NCBI GenBank assembly: GCA_945859605.1
Contig: OX243811.1
Span: forward strand, 58,253,766-58,317,765
Source: Lumbricus rubellus
Lineage: Eukaryota > Annelida > Clitellata > Crassiclitellata > Lumbricidae
Direction: 5' to 3'
Length of the DNA: 64,000 bases
Numbering within the stretch: the first letter of the stretch is position 1; the number at the start of each line of letters is the position of its first letter. Under the pieces are notes generated by a model that was not told the DNA's origin, did no database searches, and saw nothing but the letters and a program-made list of their open reading frames with translations. Both the position numbers and the translations under genes were made by a program. Positions 1 through 11,463 of this stretch are shown here, piece after piece.

Positions 1-2789
1 GGAGCGGTCGTTGGGTCAGTCTGCGGTGTCTTGGTCATTCTGGCCATCATCATAGCCGTAGTTTGCTATCGGTGAGTCAACTTGTTCATCAATATAGTAA
101 TTATTATATTGTTTATAACAATAGGCCTAAAGTTTGGCTACTTTCTTCATTGTATGTCTAAATTGTCTATCAAAAGCGATTGGTAACAATTTCACCTGAG
201 TGTTAGGTAACTGACAGGAAATCTAGTTGAATGCTTTGTGCTGCCACGGTTTGGTGGTAAAGACAAGACCTTTAACATGGGAGCCAGAATTTTGGATTCA
301 AATTTCCTGTGATGCCTTACACCAGGAAGCAGCTTAAGTGGGAAACTATTGAACTTTCAGTAAAATGTATCTCTGCTGTTTCATCAATCCAGCCTATTAG
401 CAAGAATCATTTTTCACAAAATCCAACTTCCATTTGACAGACACCATTGTAACCAATCCATTTCTTTTGAAGCAAGAATTATTTCCATCAGTTCAATTTC
501 TATTTGAGCAGCAATTGCTTCCATAAATCCAACTTCTACTGAAGCAATGATTTTTCACCAATCCAACCTATATAGGCTAATAATTTTAGTCAACAATATT
601 TATATCAAGTCAAGTTCTATTGAAACAAAAATTATTTAAGCAATCCCACTTCATTTTAAGCGACAATAATATTATCGCCAATCCAACTTATAGGCTAGCT
701 AAGTCCGCTCCGAAGTTGTCTGCCCCGTTTACTTGATTAGGCTACTTTGCTGTCTAAATCCAGGATTAGGTCTTGTTTACGTGTGAACCCAAGATTGCGA
801 TGTAGGCCCCCTACATACAGATAAATGCCATCGCTATTTTACTGTAGGCCTACTATACATAGATATAATATATAGCATTATCACATGTCAAATGTTTTGT
901 TTTATTTTTCAGACGAAAACGGCGTCAAACACCTCCGACAGGTTTGAAATTCTTGTACTAATACTAATTAATAGGCTAGGGGAGAGTTGCCTAGAATGGA
1001 CCGTTGCCTTAATTGGACCGCAGCCATTTAACACACTAGATGCATATTTTTGTCTCGTTTTCAAATGTTGTAATCTTGCGCGATTGAATATTGATCGTAT
1101 CGGTGCAATCAGTTTTACGGAATTCTAAACATTTAAATTTTGCTATGGTAAAAACTCTATTTCACGTAGTTTTGATCTAATTTTTGACCTACCTGACAAT
1201 GTGTGTACACAATTTAGGCATTTTTCAAAAATTGCAGTCACGTTTGTTGTAATCATAGCTAGGTTTCGTGTTTAAGCAACAATACTCGATTTTGCGCTAA
1301 GACTGACACCTGTTAAATTATAACGGTGTGAGTAGAAGTAGTCCGTGTTGCCTGAAATGGACCACATAAAGTCTCCTTAATTGGACCGATAATTTGAGTG
1401 TGGTCCATTTAAGGACACCAGTACTTGCAATGTTATTGGGTGTGGCCAACTTTACACTGCTACATGAGGTGTGTTCCTCTTTGCGAACTGCGCGTAATTC
1501 TTCTCAAATAGATTCAACTGAGTACTAATGTAAGACTTCACAATCATTTATTCCACTATAGTCTATATTCAGACTTGCACTGGTCATTGTGACAAAGTAG
1601 GCTACTTCTAATTAGTCTGCAGGCAGAGGTTATGCCACTCATGTATTCAATTGATTTCAGCTAGGCCTACTCCAATTGTGTATGATACTTTTAACTGTAT
1701 GGCTAGACACTAAGTGTTTTAAAAGCGATTCCCTTGCTTTTTGGGTAAGATTACCTTTTAAAAACGACTTTAAATGAATGTGTTCCATTCAGGGCAACTG
1801 GTCCAATCAAGGATACCATGCGGTCCATTCAAGGAAACAGTTGCCTTGATAGACTTTTTAGAGCTGTTGCTTTGTTTAGTTATTTCTCATAAATCCACGA
1901 ATATTTTCAGTCCTTTGCTTATTAATTACATAGATGAATAATCAACCAAGCATATGGCACACTTTCCTTTTAGAAATTCAGTAGCATTTATGCAGCACAC
2001 ATAAGTTTGCCTTAAGTGGTCCATTCATAGCAACTCTCCCCTACATTGAACACATCATTAAGGCCTATAATATTCCGCAGTGTTTGATACATCCTGTCAT
2101 GAGCTCTGGTGATTTAAATTAGATAGGCCTTATCTTTTATGTGCGCGTGTAATGTGCAGGCGGAGACGAAACTTCGATACAAATTAATTTTCTGCTATGA
2201 CTGGTATAAAAAAAAGCTTTTAGAGCCCAAAATAAAGCGCTAAATGAACTGATAGAGTTTTAATTGGATAACTTGTAGAAGGCCTAGTTCTAAGAATGAA
2301 CCAGCATAAGCTGACCAGAATTCTGTACTATAGTCTATCACAAGTTCACAAAATAGAGTTCTTTTGCACTAGGACATACAGTGAATGTCTAAAGCGGAAA
2401 GAGAAATGGAATTAACCTTCTTTTACTTCTTCTGCAATGGCGCTCTCTTTTACTTACCGTCTTGCCCCAAAACCTTTCAGGACTTCACGAATTTTCTTGT
2501 TTGTGGAACAATTGATTTTCTGAATTTCAGCCTTAGAATTGAAATTCAAAGCTTAGTTGATAATAAAACTGCCCCTTCATCAATGCTGAATTCAATATTA
2601 TTTAGCCTAAATAATCATATAATTCATATTGCAGAAGTTTCGAGCAGTCAACCGAATGTGAAAGGAATCGAACCTGAATTACAATATTCTTCACTTGGCC
2701 AAAGAAACGATCAGCCGAACACAGACTACGACAAATTAGACGTCAACCCATACGAGGCGGTGGACATCCAAGAGCAACCAGAATCTTAA
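1..2789 (+). CDS. Receptor gene 1, 3' end: transmembrane exon and ITAM-like tail
   Basis: Three coding exons of a gene that begins left of the window: 1-71, 913-941 and 2635-2789 (TAA at 2787-2789). All junctions are GT-AG and the phases agree (phase 2, then phase 1). Exon 1 encodes a single-pass transmembrane segment without charged residues ([15 protein letters not shown] through VVCYR). A basic stop-transfer stretch (RRKRRQTPPT) follows, then a tail of about 53 residues. The tail contains ELQYSSL, ten residues, then DYDKL, fitting the ITAM pattern (D/E)xxYxxL-x(6-12)-YxxL, and further on VNPYEAV. ITAM tails are known to be phosphorylated by Src-family kinases and to bind Syk/ZAP70-type SH2 kinases. 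The transmembrane exon is nearly identical to that of gene 2 (33422-33542), so the missing ectodomain was probably of the WSC-EGF type; that part is inference. No kinase or phosphatase domain is present before the stop. Confidence 0.8.
370..690. repeat. Degenerate array of ATCCA-type units in the gene 1 intron
   Basis: Several diverged copies of a short unit reading roughly AATCCAACTTCYATTTGA recur every 35-70 bases. The wording resembles the better preserved array at 34290-34850 in the gene 2 intron downstream of the homologous transmembrane exon, and a short remnant near 22740-22800. The intron just after the transmembrane exon (about 185-245) also matches gene 2 (about 33640-33690), so part of this may be a shared duplication rather than a separate insertion. 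Confidence 0.4.
979..2041. mobile_element. Non-autonomous inverted-repeat element flanked by TA
   Basis: Ends are inverted repeats: GGGGAGAGTTGCCTAGAATG at the left and the complement of GGGGAGAGTTGCTATGAATG at the right, each bordered by TA (977-978 and 2042-2043). This suggests a Tc1/mariner-type target. The interior carries many copies of a short word built on TGGACC or its complement GGTCCA followed by TTNAAGG, at both ends and in the middle. No credible transposase frame is present. It lies in the last intron of receptor gene 1. Confidence 0.55.
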
Positions 2790-4308
2790 AATACAGAATG
2801 AACCCAAATAATCGCTAGTGACACATGCGGGCAATTAAACTCAATACTGGTGGTTAAATTCATTCATCTTCTGCATTATAGCCTACATGTATGCCTCAAT
2901 GAGCACGTGAGTGACGGGATCAGCAGGATTTAAGTCTTTTGGCTGTAAGATGATACCCTCCGGACATTAGACCCCGGACAAAGTTCACTCTTTTGCGTAC
3001 GACATCTTTCACCGGAAATTCCAGCTCTGCTCAGTTGGCATATTTTGTGAATTTAATTGAGAGAGCTTATTATTGTCCTGCTTTTGTTCTCTGTGTCAAC
3101 TCGTTACTGCCGTCACGGTAAATACCTGCTATGGTCATTAAGATGTAAACTTAAGACTTGGTAGTGTAATTAATTTATAAGGCTAGGACATGTCAGTGCC
3201 ATTATGTTAGATATAGCGTACATTTAAGACTTGTTAATGCCACTACGACTTAAGTTACATTCTTGTTAGTGTCGTTCACATTTAAAATTGTATTTACAGT
3301 ATTTACAGTAAACGACAGCCATGTTGAGCTTTGGGCAACCATGCAGTGTAATAAGCTAATCTTATAGATGTTGTATGTAGGCCTATAGTTTTAATGTCTA
3401 GCTTTTAGCCTACTTATACACACGTTGACATATTCTTATAGATGTTTTGGATGTATAGTTTTAATGTCTAACCTAATTATACACACGTTAACATTATTCT
3501 TATAGATGCACAATTGCACATGCGCTTGATTGCGACTGTGCCCTTGTGTGGAAATGAGGACTTCCATCGATTAGTTATCCAGCTCAAAATTAATTTGCAT
3601 TTGTTTTAATAGCCGAGGTCACATGTGTAACCATGCACCAAAACATACACTATTATGGGTTTCAGAATAGGTCCCACTCTCCGGATAGAGCCGCACTCTA
3701 TTTTGAAAGACAACCGGCGAGTCTTTAAATTTGTTTCAAACTTTCTACTGTGGTCGTGATACATTATACGTCAAGTTTCTGCCTGTATAGATAGAATGCC
3801 ATCTCCATTCAGACTAATACTCAGGCAGCATCTTCTACCATAATTATGTGAGAACTACTGTGGTGTTGAGATGCGTGAGTTGCGGAATATTTTGCCCATC
3901 GTCGCTCCTTTTCGTAGACTCCTTGTTCAGGAACTCCTAACATAGAGTGTCACTGCCATCTACACTCTACAGTGTATGTATGGGAATACGTCGGTGTGTC
4001 TGCGTAGCTCGCAAGGGGTCACTCTCCTAATATTACCCAGAGCTACTGTTGCCTATTCAGAGATTGACGGTTTCGCTTTTGAGAAATAAAAGGTGCTATG
4101 GTATCTTCTGTCTAATTACATAGGCCTACACCCAGATATATTTCAGCGTTAGTTTATGTCGCCACAAAGAAGCAGGCAATGCAGCTTTAACTTTAAGAAT
4201 GCTAACTCATTAGGCCTAATCAGTTACAATCTGTTCTTGAGAACGCGATTGGCACACCAAAGTTCAGGCATATTATTATGAAGAATATTATTATACGGGA
4301 TGAAGGGA
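2790..4308. other. Intergenic stretch downstream of receptor gene 1
   Basis: No open frame, exon or element end is recognised apart from the small tandem repeat at 3361-3510. Several copies of the TAGGCCTA palindrome occur. Confidence 0.4.
3361..3510. repeat. Two-copy tandem repeat of about 70 bases
   Basis: The block running from CTTATAGATG through TATAGTTTTAATGTCTA to ACACACGTT occurs twice in tandem with minor differences, and a third copy starts at about 3500. No coding potential is seen. Confidence 0.6.
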
Positions 4309-4620
4309 AAAGAAGAAGAACTGCACTGGCTGCCCATGCAAAAATGCATTGGGTTCAAGATTCTAATGTTCACGCGTAATTGCCTGACAGGCCAAACCCC
4401 GATTGATCTTATGGAGCTATATGTGGGTCAATGTGTCATTGCAATGGTCCAGGTCGTAGAATTCTTCGAACCTGGCTGACCTCTACGGATTGAACTTCCA
4501 CAGTGCTGCATGAAAGTTTCGCTGTAACAGTCGTCGTTCCATCTTTCTGGAATACTTATATGGCGCCACATTTATTAAAAAAATCAGAGTCGCTCCCTTC
4601 GCCAGCCGACATGATGACTA
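4309..4620 (+). mobile_element. Decayed non-LTR retrotransposon (CR1/Jockey-like) reverse transcriptase C-terminus
   Basis: From 4321 the frame reads LHWLPMQKCIGFKILMFTRN and continues with a recognisable TGQTP block. This is the LHWLP-x(5)-I-x-FKIL signature at the 3' part of CR1/L2/Jockey-type ORF2. In a shifted frame about 180 bases later there is a block resembling the APxLWN motif (VVPSFWN). At least one frameshift and stops separate the blocks, so this is a dead 3' fragment. Family assignment is from motif memory; I could not search. Confidence 0.6.
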
Positions 4621-4639
4621 ATATTAAGAATAGAAGTTC

Positions 4640-7600
4640 GTCTGTAAGAAAAGCAATGCACAGAAACTAAGAGAATCACTTGTTATTAGTGCAATCACGC
4701 ACAACGTCGCACATCGAACCAATCCACAGTTGACAGAGAGTATGATGTTTAGAGTCTATGGACAAAGTGCAAGAAGCGACGTTGAACGATAGCATCCACG
4801 GCATACGACACGTCACCCCCTCCCCATACGTTCCTCAGTCCTCACTGGCCTGAACTCTGAACTTCTGAAGATGACGCACATCCGGTTATCTATCGAGTCC
4901 CCGGATATTTGTCGTCTTTTCGGTTGTTTGCAGATAGAATAGCTACCAGTAGCTATAACTGTCCAAGTCACTTGCTTCGCCACGAAGAAACATTACCTCG
5001 CTTCATGGTAGGCTTGTTGCTATTTAACGACACTATGTCATATCCAAGATGATTAGTGTCGCCCTCCTCCTTTATCCATACTTGGGCCTGGTATTGTAAA
5101 AAATACAAACAGCGGCAGTTTGAGCAAGTATAGGCCTATACACCATTTTTATACGACCCTTGAATACCGGTATCTAAAGATACCTTCCCCTGCTTGCTTT
5201 CGTTTATACAAACAAGACATTATTGAACTACGCCTCAGGTAACATGCACAAAACCATGCGGCATGGCCAGATTAATATTATTCTTCCACTTCCTGTTACT
5301 TCTGTCAGCATTCCAATTTCAAACACCATCCACCTCGACTGTATTGTCTAGTAGCCTAATCTTAAACTGATTCCGACTCTACAATGTACATGCAAATGGA
5401 TTTGGTTTTGACTCTAAGCCAGGGATTAAGCTTAGGTTGGTTACCGACACTAAGCCTTTTGAATGCTGTAGACTACGATAGTACGATTACGAATAGGCCT
5501 AGGCCTACAGTTAAGGGCGTTTGCTATTATCTGAGCAATCGACTATAACGCACCATAGGCCTACAATTATTGCTCAAGCGTAGCCTATAGCCTACACAAA
5601 ACACACACTGCTACCCTGACAGTGCTCTGACGGTAGTTGTGTTTTTCTCAAGCGTGAATTCCGATTTCCGTCATAGGACAGCTGTAGCCTGACAATTCGG
5701 CGATGCACGATGCATAATAGACCTAAATATAGTATGCATGAAAATTGAACAGCGCCTCGCAGCGCTGGAAGTTTCTTGGATTTACCCAAGTCACTGTTGA
5801 CATTACAAACGGTTTGTAGGTCTACAGGGTGACCCAGGTAGGACCATAGACCTACAGTGTGTTCAGAAAAGCTGAATTCTCAATTATTATTAAGATATTA
5901 GACCTACCCAAAAAATTTAAATGCAGTAAACTGTACACATTACAAACGGGTTGTAGGCCTCCACAATAAGGAATGAAGCTAATAATTATTGTAAACCCGT
6001 TTTAAGCAAAATTGGAGTTATGGTCTGGTATTAGCCTATGCCATGATTCTTGAAACAATATTAAACCACTATAAAACTACGACTTCTGTCACAGAATAAA
6101 ACGTACGGAACGTAGTCTAATTGGACTGTTAAAACACAAATTTACATAATGGGAAATTACTATAAGCTTAGTAATCCTGAACATATAGGTTACTAAATAA
6201 AACTTAAGAAATAAGAATGAAGGCTTATCTAAGTTTATTGTGTGATTTTTAAAGTGAAATACACCTATAATAAAAAAATGACAACTCGTATGAAGAAAAC
6301 AGAAAACGAGTAGACCTAGGTTAGGAAATCTTTTTTTAAATAAAGGCGAAAAAGGTTACAACAACTATGGTTAAGCGGTCCAAATAATCATTCATAATAA
6401 TTTACTAAGTTTGATATAAACTTGAATAATAATTTTCAAAAGTTTTAGGAATAGGCCTAATTCGTAGCACATGCTCTTTTTTTTAAAGCTCACTGTAGGC
6501 CTATAATGATTGTCATTATTCGGCCCAATGACTTTCCTCAGGCTGTAGGCCTATTCTGCGGAACTTCGGAAGCCCTCGAGTCATGCCTCATGAATAGAAA
6601 TGCACTCAGTGAATTAGCTGCGCCTAGGTCTATTCATCAGGCTTACATTCTTGAATCGTATTTTTATTAGGCAATGTGAATCATGTTTACCAGATACACG
6701 GAAGTAATGTTGAAAATTATTCTCTCCTGCTGTCGGTAACCTAACTGGCATTCGCAGGTGACCAGAAAGCGGATTTCTTCAGAGTTATGATGCAGGTTTA
6801 AAGCCCGTGAATTAGCAGCATTGAAAAATGAACGTGCATGAACATACGAGAATGGTTTTGAGATGCTACCAGAGACATTTGCTAATAAAGTTAACTTTAG
6901 TCGTCGTCTTGGCGAATATTGTGATAACTGAAGGTAGGTTTCATTGCCTCTGATTCTCATAACATTTTCACTGCGCAGTCTATCCTATAGGCCTATAATT
7001 ATGATCAATATTTCAATGCTGTTGTCGGACATTGCGAATAGCAAAAATGAAGGTTTTAGAAATAATGAGCCTTTCATGCAGCAGTTTGCGTATATGATTG
7101 CACGGCAGAGGTGTACAATTATGTGTGTTACTTTTAGCTGAATTAGAAAATCACTGGATAGATAATCATAATTATAAATAGTATGCTTTTCAATTTTCTA
7201 TATTAGGACTATAGAAAATTAAAAAGCATATTGTTTCTAATTTTGCCCCGAAGTATAACTAAGCTTATGCCGCAATATGGCGTATAGGCAACTAACAGAG
7301 GCCACGGATAATACAATTTATTATTTTTGTTATGTCGCGGCATTGTTGATGCATATGCGATAGGGGGACATTCACTTATGGGTTGGATTGACCTCAATGA
7401 GCAATTGAGCAATGGGGGGGAGAAAGCTAGTTCGATGATGAATTGGTTGTCGTCTGCTTAAAGATGGTGCTTAGGCCTACTGTAACAGAATGGAATTTCA
7501 TGAGAGTATGGTTGGAGGCGTGAACAGTCACGCGGTTCTCCGAACCAGATGGAATAGGTAGAAATGTAAGACTGTGACCAGAGTAGCGTAGTGCAAGAGA

Positions 7601-7670
7601 CGCCAAAACAGGAGGACAGCAGAAGAAGAAACAGGTCGCGATCGATGCTGACGAAAACCTTAGAGATGTA
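4640..7670. other. Intergenic stretch with no recognised gene
   Basis: Only short chance frames (under 100 codons, no domain, no supporting splice pattern) are seen. A methionine-led hydrophobic stretch near 5050 is discussed and rejected as the leader exon of gene 2 because its splice phase does not fit. Confidence 0.4.
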
Positions 7671-7678
7671 GAGGATAC

Positions 7679-7730
7679 AAAGACAGAGACAGAGACTTCA
7701 TGAGAGAGAGACAGACAGAGACAGAGAGAC

Positions 7731-7776
<46 letters not shown>
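7679..7776. repeat. GA-rich simple repeat
   Basis: An (AGACAG)n block passes into a pure (AG)n run of about 45 bases at its right end. Confidence 0.95.
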
Positions 7777-7778
<2 letters not shown>

Positions 7779-9003
7779 GCAAGTGATGTAGTGGTTCAGA
7801 TGATAAAAGATAAGTGTTCGATTAGTTTAAAAAGAAGAAAAATTGGTGATGAGATAATACGCAAGATGTCCTTGTCGCAATTAATCTTTTTGATTAAATG
7901 GCTGACACGATTGAAGACTAGGCCTACTTATATGGGTGCTCGCCCAAAGGGGTAAGAGGAGGTAGACTACTTCCTCTCTGGAAAATTGGCAGTACTACTT
8001 TGTGGGTTTTAAGAAATTTCTTGGCACTAAAGCACTAATGATACCAATGATACAAAGAGTGAAACTGAGAAATTTGTATTTAGAAAACTCTAAGAAAAAT
8101 ACCGACATTCTTAATTTCCTGCATTTTAATTTGCAAGCTCTTGCTAGAAAGTTTAACCGTGACCTTAAATTTTTTTGTTTTGTCCTCTCATGTGAAAAAT
8201 AATAACTACGGGCGCTCGTACATATTGCATACCTATTATATCATAACTGTGGTAAAGTGATAGGTTGAGCAAGAGTTTTATTTTGTTCTTATCACAGAGA
8301 ACAGGAAACATAGTAGGTAAAACAGGATATTATCACATTGTCTTTGGCGAGAAGATAATATTATTATTTAGGCGTGAAACGTCTGATTCGGTGGCCACAG
8401 AAAGATTTCGGAAAAGTCTGCGAGACAGAAGATGTGCCGCATACGTGCTAGAGGAAAATGCAGAGGGAGGGGTAGGCCTATGTGAATCAGATTATAGATT
8501 TCAAAAACAAGCGAAGGGAAGAAATCTTACAAGAGACAAATGAGTTTTTATCACAGAAAAAGACCTAATAACCTACTTAACCAAGAATTACAATAACGCT
8601 AAGCCACATCTCTGTCTGATAATCCCTTACTTGTAACTTGTCACAACACAGCCAGCCCCAACTAAGAATTCAATTGCTTTTTAAATCGAGGGTGCTACCT
8701 TCGAAACAAATGCCTCACAATTACATGACTTTTGTACACGCAATGCATGTATAATTTTTTTTATTGTATACACTCGCACACACTTACACAAACACGCATA
8801 ACACAAACAGGCTAGCGAACCGAAAAACCCTATCATCCACTTTTCCGTAGTGTCATCAGGGTGTGTCAATAGCTGAGCTTACTTATGTCTAGGACTCTAG
8901 GCCTACCAGTGTGATGTCAATTCGGCTCATGTGATTTCTCACGCAGGTTAGGATCTAGATCAGCGTGGAGTACGTTCGGTGAGTTGTTTGATGGGCTCCC
9001 ATG
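7777..9003. other. Intergenic stretch, nothing recognised
   Basis: Short frames such as 8002-8202 and 8265-8543 have no recognisable domain and no consistent splice neighbours. I treat them as chance. Confidence 0.4.
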
Positions 9004-9011
9004 AGGGAGGG

Positions 9012-9252
9012 CATAGGCGTACGAGGCGGGGTGCAGGGGAAGGGGTGGGCAAATGCCCCCAACTTTCGGGCAAGTGTGGTTTTTCGGGCAAAAGAGACAC
9101 CCAAACGACTAAAAAAAAGGTCGTCAACTTTCGGGCAAGTCTGGTTTTTCGGGCAAACACAGCCCCGAACGACTAAAAAAAGGTCATCAACTTTTTTCGG
9201 GATAAATTTTTCGGGTCCCCCCCACTGGTGAAAACTCCCGTACGCCTATATG
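9012..9252. mobile_element. Short hAT-like MITE (CATAGGCG family), 8-bp target duplication
   Basis: The left end is CATAGGCGTACG and the right end CGTACGCCTATATG, flanked by the direct repeat AGGGAGGG (9004-9011 and 9253-9260). The inside holds two diverged copies of a unit containing TTTCGGGCAA and ACGACTAAAAAAA. The CATAGGCG termini with 8-bp duplications recur at 27456-27601 and 33747-35764, which supports one family in this genome. Confidence 0.7.
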
Positions 9253-9260
9253 AGGGAGGG

Positions 9261-9869
9261 GCAGCAGTGTATAAAACGCTTTTAATGGATTTGATATTCT
9301 TTTCATGACGTATTGTAGGCTACCTTAATCCCACGATAATTTTGTAATGCCTGAATGATGCTTGAAAGATAAATACTGCTTCCTAGTAGCATTCAGATTG
9401 GATTGTTTGCGTTCCGGCGTGTGGTTGCAGCCCTGATGATTGTTAGAGTGTTGGTTTAACATCGGTTTTCTACTCGAGTGTTAAGCTCCTCGGCCTTTCT
9501 CTTGCAGTTTATAGCGTCTTAAGTCTTTTTAGTTCGTTGATGTTTGTAAAATCTCAGGATAACATTGACTTCGGTTGGGCCGTCTATGTCAGGTGGCGCG
9601 TTTTAGCGGTTCGATTACATTATTTTTGCAATTGCAGTCAGTGTGAACATGGCCTCTCAACTTTATGATTCTTAAACAATGCATTTTCAAAATTCTACTT
9701 GATCCTAAAAAAGCTACGTCTCAAAGAATCCGAGTAGGCCTAAGCAATACTACTCAGTTTATAAATGCAAAATTGTGCAAGTTTCATTTTGTTAGAACGT
9801 GTGTAGGCTACAGGCCCAAATTAATAGTCGTTGCTTGTTGCGTGGCATTTAGTCACAACTGCGCGTTGA
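9261..9869. other. Intergenic stretch, nothing recognised
   Basis: No exon, RNA gene or element end is identified between the MITE and the LINE remnant that hosts the Polinton. Confidence 0.4.
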
Positions 9870-9932
9870 AAATCGCGAGGTTTACATTTCAAGATCTTCT
9901 TCGGTCTTCTCCTCCGTCATCGATATGACGAT

Positions 9933-9938
9933 GAGGCC
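9933..9938. repeat. Left copy of the Polinton target-site duplication
   Basis: GAGGCC lies immediately before the left terminal inverted repeat and is repeated exactly at 17838-17843 after the right one. Six bases is the length known for Polinton/Maverick insertions. Confidence 0.9.
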
Positions 9939-10022
9939 AGTAGTGTGATACAGCGGTGCACAAAACACCATTAAAAAGCCATTAAGAGAAGTCATTAAAA
10001 ACCCATTAGTTACTAAAACATG
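9939..10022 (+). repeat. Left terminal inverted repeat of the Polinton
   Basis: The first 28 bases match the inverted right end with one substitution (position 19). Homology then continues with small insertions and deletions through A-rich sequence (ATTAAAAA, TTAGTTA, TCAAAACA). The strong part is short compared with the 100-1000 bp known for classical Polintons. Confidence 0.85.
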
Positions 10023-10222
10023 TCGCGCTAATGACCTAAAAGCAATTAGGTATCAAAACACAATGGACTTACGAATCATTAAAAACCCATTAGTTACTAA
10101 AACATGTCGCCCTAAAAGCAATTAGGAATCAAAACACAATGGACTTACGAATCATTAAAAACCCATTAGGTACTAAAACATGTCACCCTAAAAGCAATTA
10201 GGAATCAAAACACAATGGACTT
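9993..10222 (+). repeat. Three subterminal tandem repeats of about 75 bases
   Basis: The unit runs from CATTAAAAACCCATTAG through AAAACATGTCGC and AAAGCAATTAGG to CAAAACACAATGGACTTA and occurs three times. Copy 1 has a small extra segment (GCTAATGA) and copy 3 has TCACC for TCGCC. The word ACACAATGGA reappears inverted near the right end (CCATTGTGTT, about 17690-17735), so the units may be subterminal recognition sites. Confidence 0.8.
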
Positions 10223-10386
10223 AATGTCAATAGGTGTATGTTCGGGTAATCTTTTGATGACTAAGCACTCCTCTGTAGTGTTCTAGGAGTTGTCATGCTT
10301 CATTGCACATTTCTTAATTACTTTCATCTAATTGTAAATATGCCTGACTAAGCACTTTTTATTTCTTCCTTCTATGCAACTAGCAA

Positions 10387-10394
10387 TATAAAAG
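10387..10394 (+). promoter_or_regulatory. TATA box ahead of the first Polinton ORF
   Basis: TATAAAAG stands 62 bases before the first ATG at 10449, in the only sizeable leader of the gene cluster. It probably drives the 5' end of the rightward gene block; a separate TATAAAG at 11424 precedes the third ORF by 40 bases. Confidence 0.55.
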
Positions 10395-10448
10395 TCTCCA
10401 GGCGTCATAAATCAATTCATTATTTTTATATTCTAAAGAACAGGTGAT

Positions 10449-10769
10449 ATGTGTCCGAATATTAGTAAATGTGAAATGGATGTGTGTGGAAACTACAAAT
10501 GCGACTGCTGCATGTGTCAAAGTGAAGATGAGGAAAGCATTGAAAGCGAGAATGAAAAACTTGTAAAGTATAACACTATGAAGCTGAAATTTGATAATGA
10601 AAATTTAAAGAAGTCTGTCATTTGCAAAGTCTGTAAAGAAAGACAAGTACAAATACTATCTCTTCCATGTGCACATATAAATATGTGTGAACCTTGTGCG
10701 GACATTGCAACCCACTGCCCCTCTTGCTGCGAACGCATCCTTGGAACTGTTAGAATATACATGGCATAA
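10449..10769 (+). CDS. RING-finger protein of IAP type (Polinton ORF1)
   Basis: 106 residues. The N-terminus is cysteine-rich (C2, C8, C13, C18, C20, C21, C23) and is followed by an acidic and lysine-rich linker. The C-terminus is a complete C3HC4 RING with ligands C59, C62, C74, H76, C80, C83, C90 and C93 and the compact spacing known from the last domain of IAP (BIR-RING) proteins. RINGs of this type act as E3 ubiquitin ligases. No BIR domain is present, so a role in blocking host cell death cannot be concluded. The start follows the TATA box at 10387; the next ORF begins 38 bases after the stop. I infer an accessory role in host interaction. Confidence 0.75.
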   Translation: MCPNISKCEMDVCGNYKCDCCMCQSEDEESIESENEKLVKYNTMKLKFDNENLKKSVICKVCKERQVQILSLPCAHINMCEPCADIATHCPSCCERILGTVRIYMA

Positions 10770-10807
10770 AAAGAAGAGAACAACACAGTACACATTTACT
10801 TTTCATT

Positions 10808-11422
10808 ATGGACCCAACTTGGTTACATCCATTCTCTGCTATAATCAGCGGTCCCAGTGGATGTGGAAAGACAAACTTCACTTTACGTTTTATAGATCAT
10901 TTAGACTACATGGTCAAACCAGGTATAGAAAAAATTATATGGTGTTATGGTATTTACCAAGAAATTTTCGACAAATACACACAAGTTCAATTTCACGAAG
11001 GATTGCCCGACTTGAATATTTTCGATGGCAAGCAAAAGACTCTACTCGTGCTAGACGACCTTATGAGCGAAACTGATCAGAGGGTTACAAACTTATTCAC
11101 CAAAGTTAGTCATCACAAGAACGTTTCCATACTATACCTGACGCAAAATCTTTTCTACAGCGGCAAGCATACAAGAACCATCAGCCTGAATGCCCACTAC
11201 TTTGTTCTTTTCAAAAATGTTAGAGACAGCACACAGGTTGCAATATTAGCACGACAGATGTTTCCAGGCAAATCCAATTTTATGATAGAAGCATTCCACG
11301 ACGCGACTATGGCACCTTTCGGCTATCTTCTGATCGATCTGAAGCCAGAAACTGACGAACGTTGTCGGCTGAGAACAAATATTTTTCCGGGCGAGGTGCA
11401 TTACGTATATATGAGGAAATGA
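10808..11422 (+). CDS. FtsK/HerA-type (A32-like) genome-packaging ATPase (Polinton ORF2)
   Basis: 204 residues. Walker A is GPSGCGKT at residues 15-22 and Walker B is LLVLDD at 79-84. A hydrophobic strand ending in polar residues, YLTQN near 110-114, fits the sensor position of this family. Such ATPases pump the double-stranded DNA genome into preformed capsids and are hallmark Polinton genes; about 200 residues is the usual size. The chosen ATG at 10808 gives a Walker A close to the N-terminus, as in relatives. It lies between the RING gene and a small basic protein gene. No disrupting mutation is seen. Confidence 0.92.
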   Translation: MDPTWLHPFSAIISGPSGCGKTNFTLRFIDHLDYMVKPGIEKIIWCYGIYQEIFDKYTQVQFHEGLPDLNIFDGKQKTLLVLDDLMSETDQRVTNLFTKVSHHKNVSILYLTQNLFYSGKHTRTISLNAHYFVLFKNVRDSTQVAILARQMFPGKSNFMIEAFHDATMAPFGYLLIDLKPETDERCRLRTNIFPGEVHYVYMRK

Positions 11423-11463
11423 ATATAAAGTCCCAACAGCCTCGTATATCTCATTCATTCAAA

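Noticed and set aside
5050..5092. Hydrophobic methionine-led stretch as leader exon of gene 2
   Set aside because: Its only donor would end in phase 0, whereas exon 18217-18368 needs phase 1; there is no other support.
7679..7776. CRISPR-like or regulatory array
   Set aside because: Plain GA microsatellite; no spacers anywhere in the window look like a CRISPR array.
8002..8543. Two frames of 66 and 92 codons before the Polinton
   Set aside because: No domain, no consistent splice sites, composition like the surroundings.
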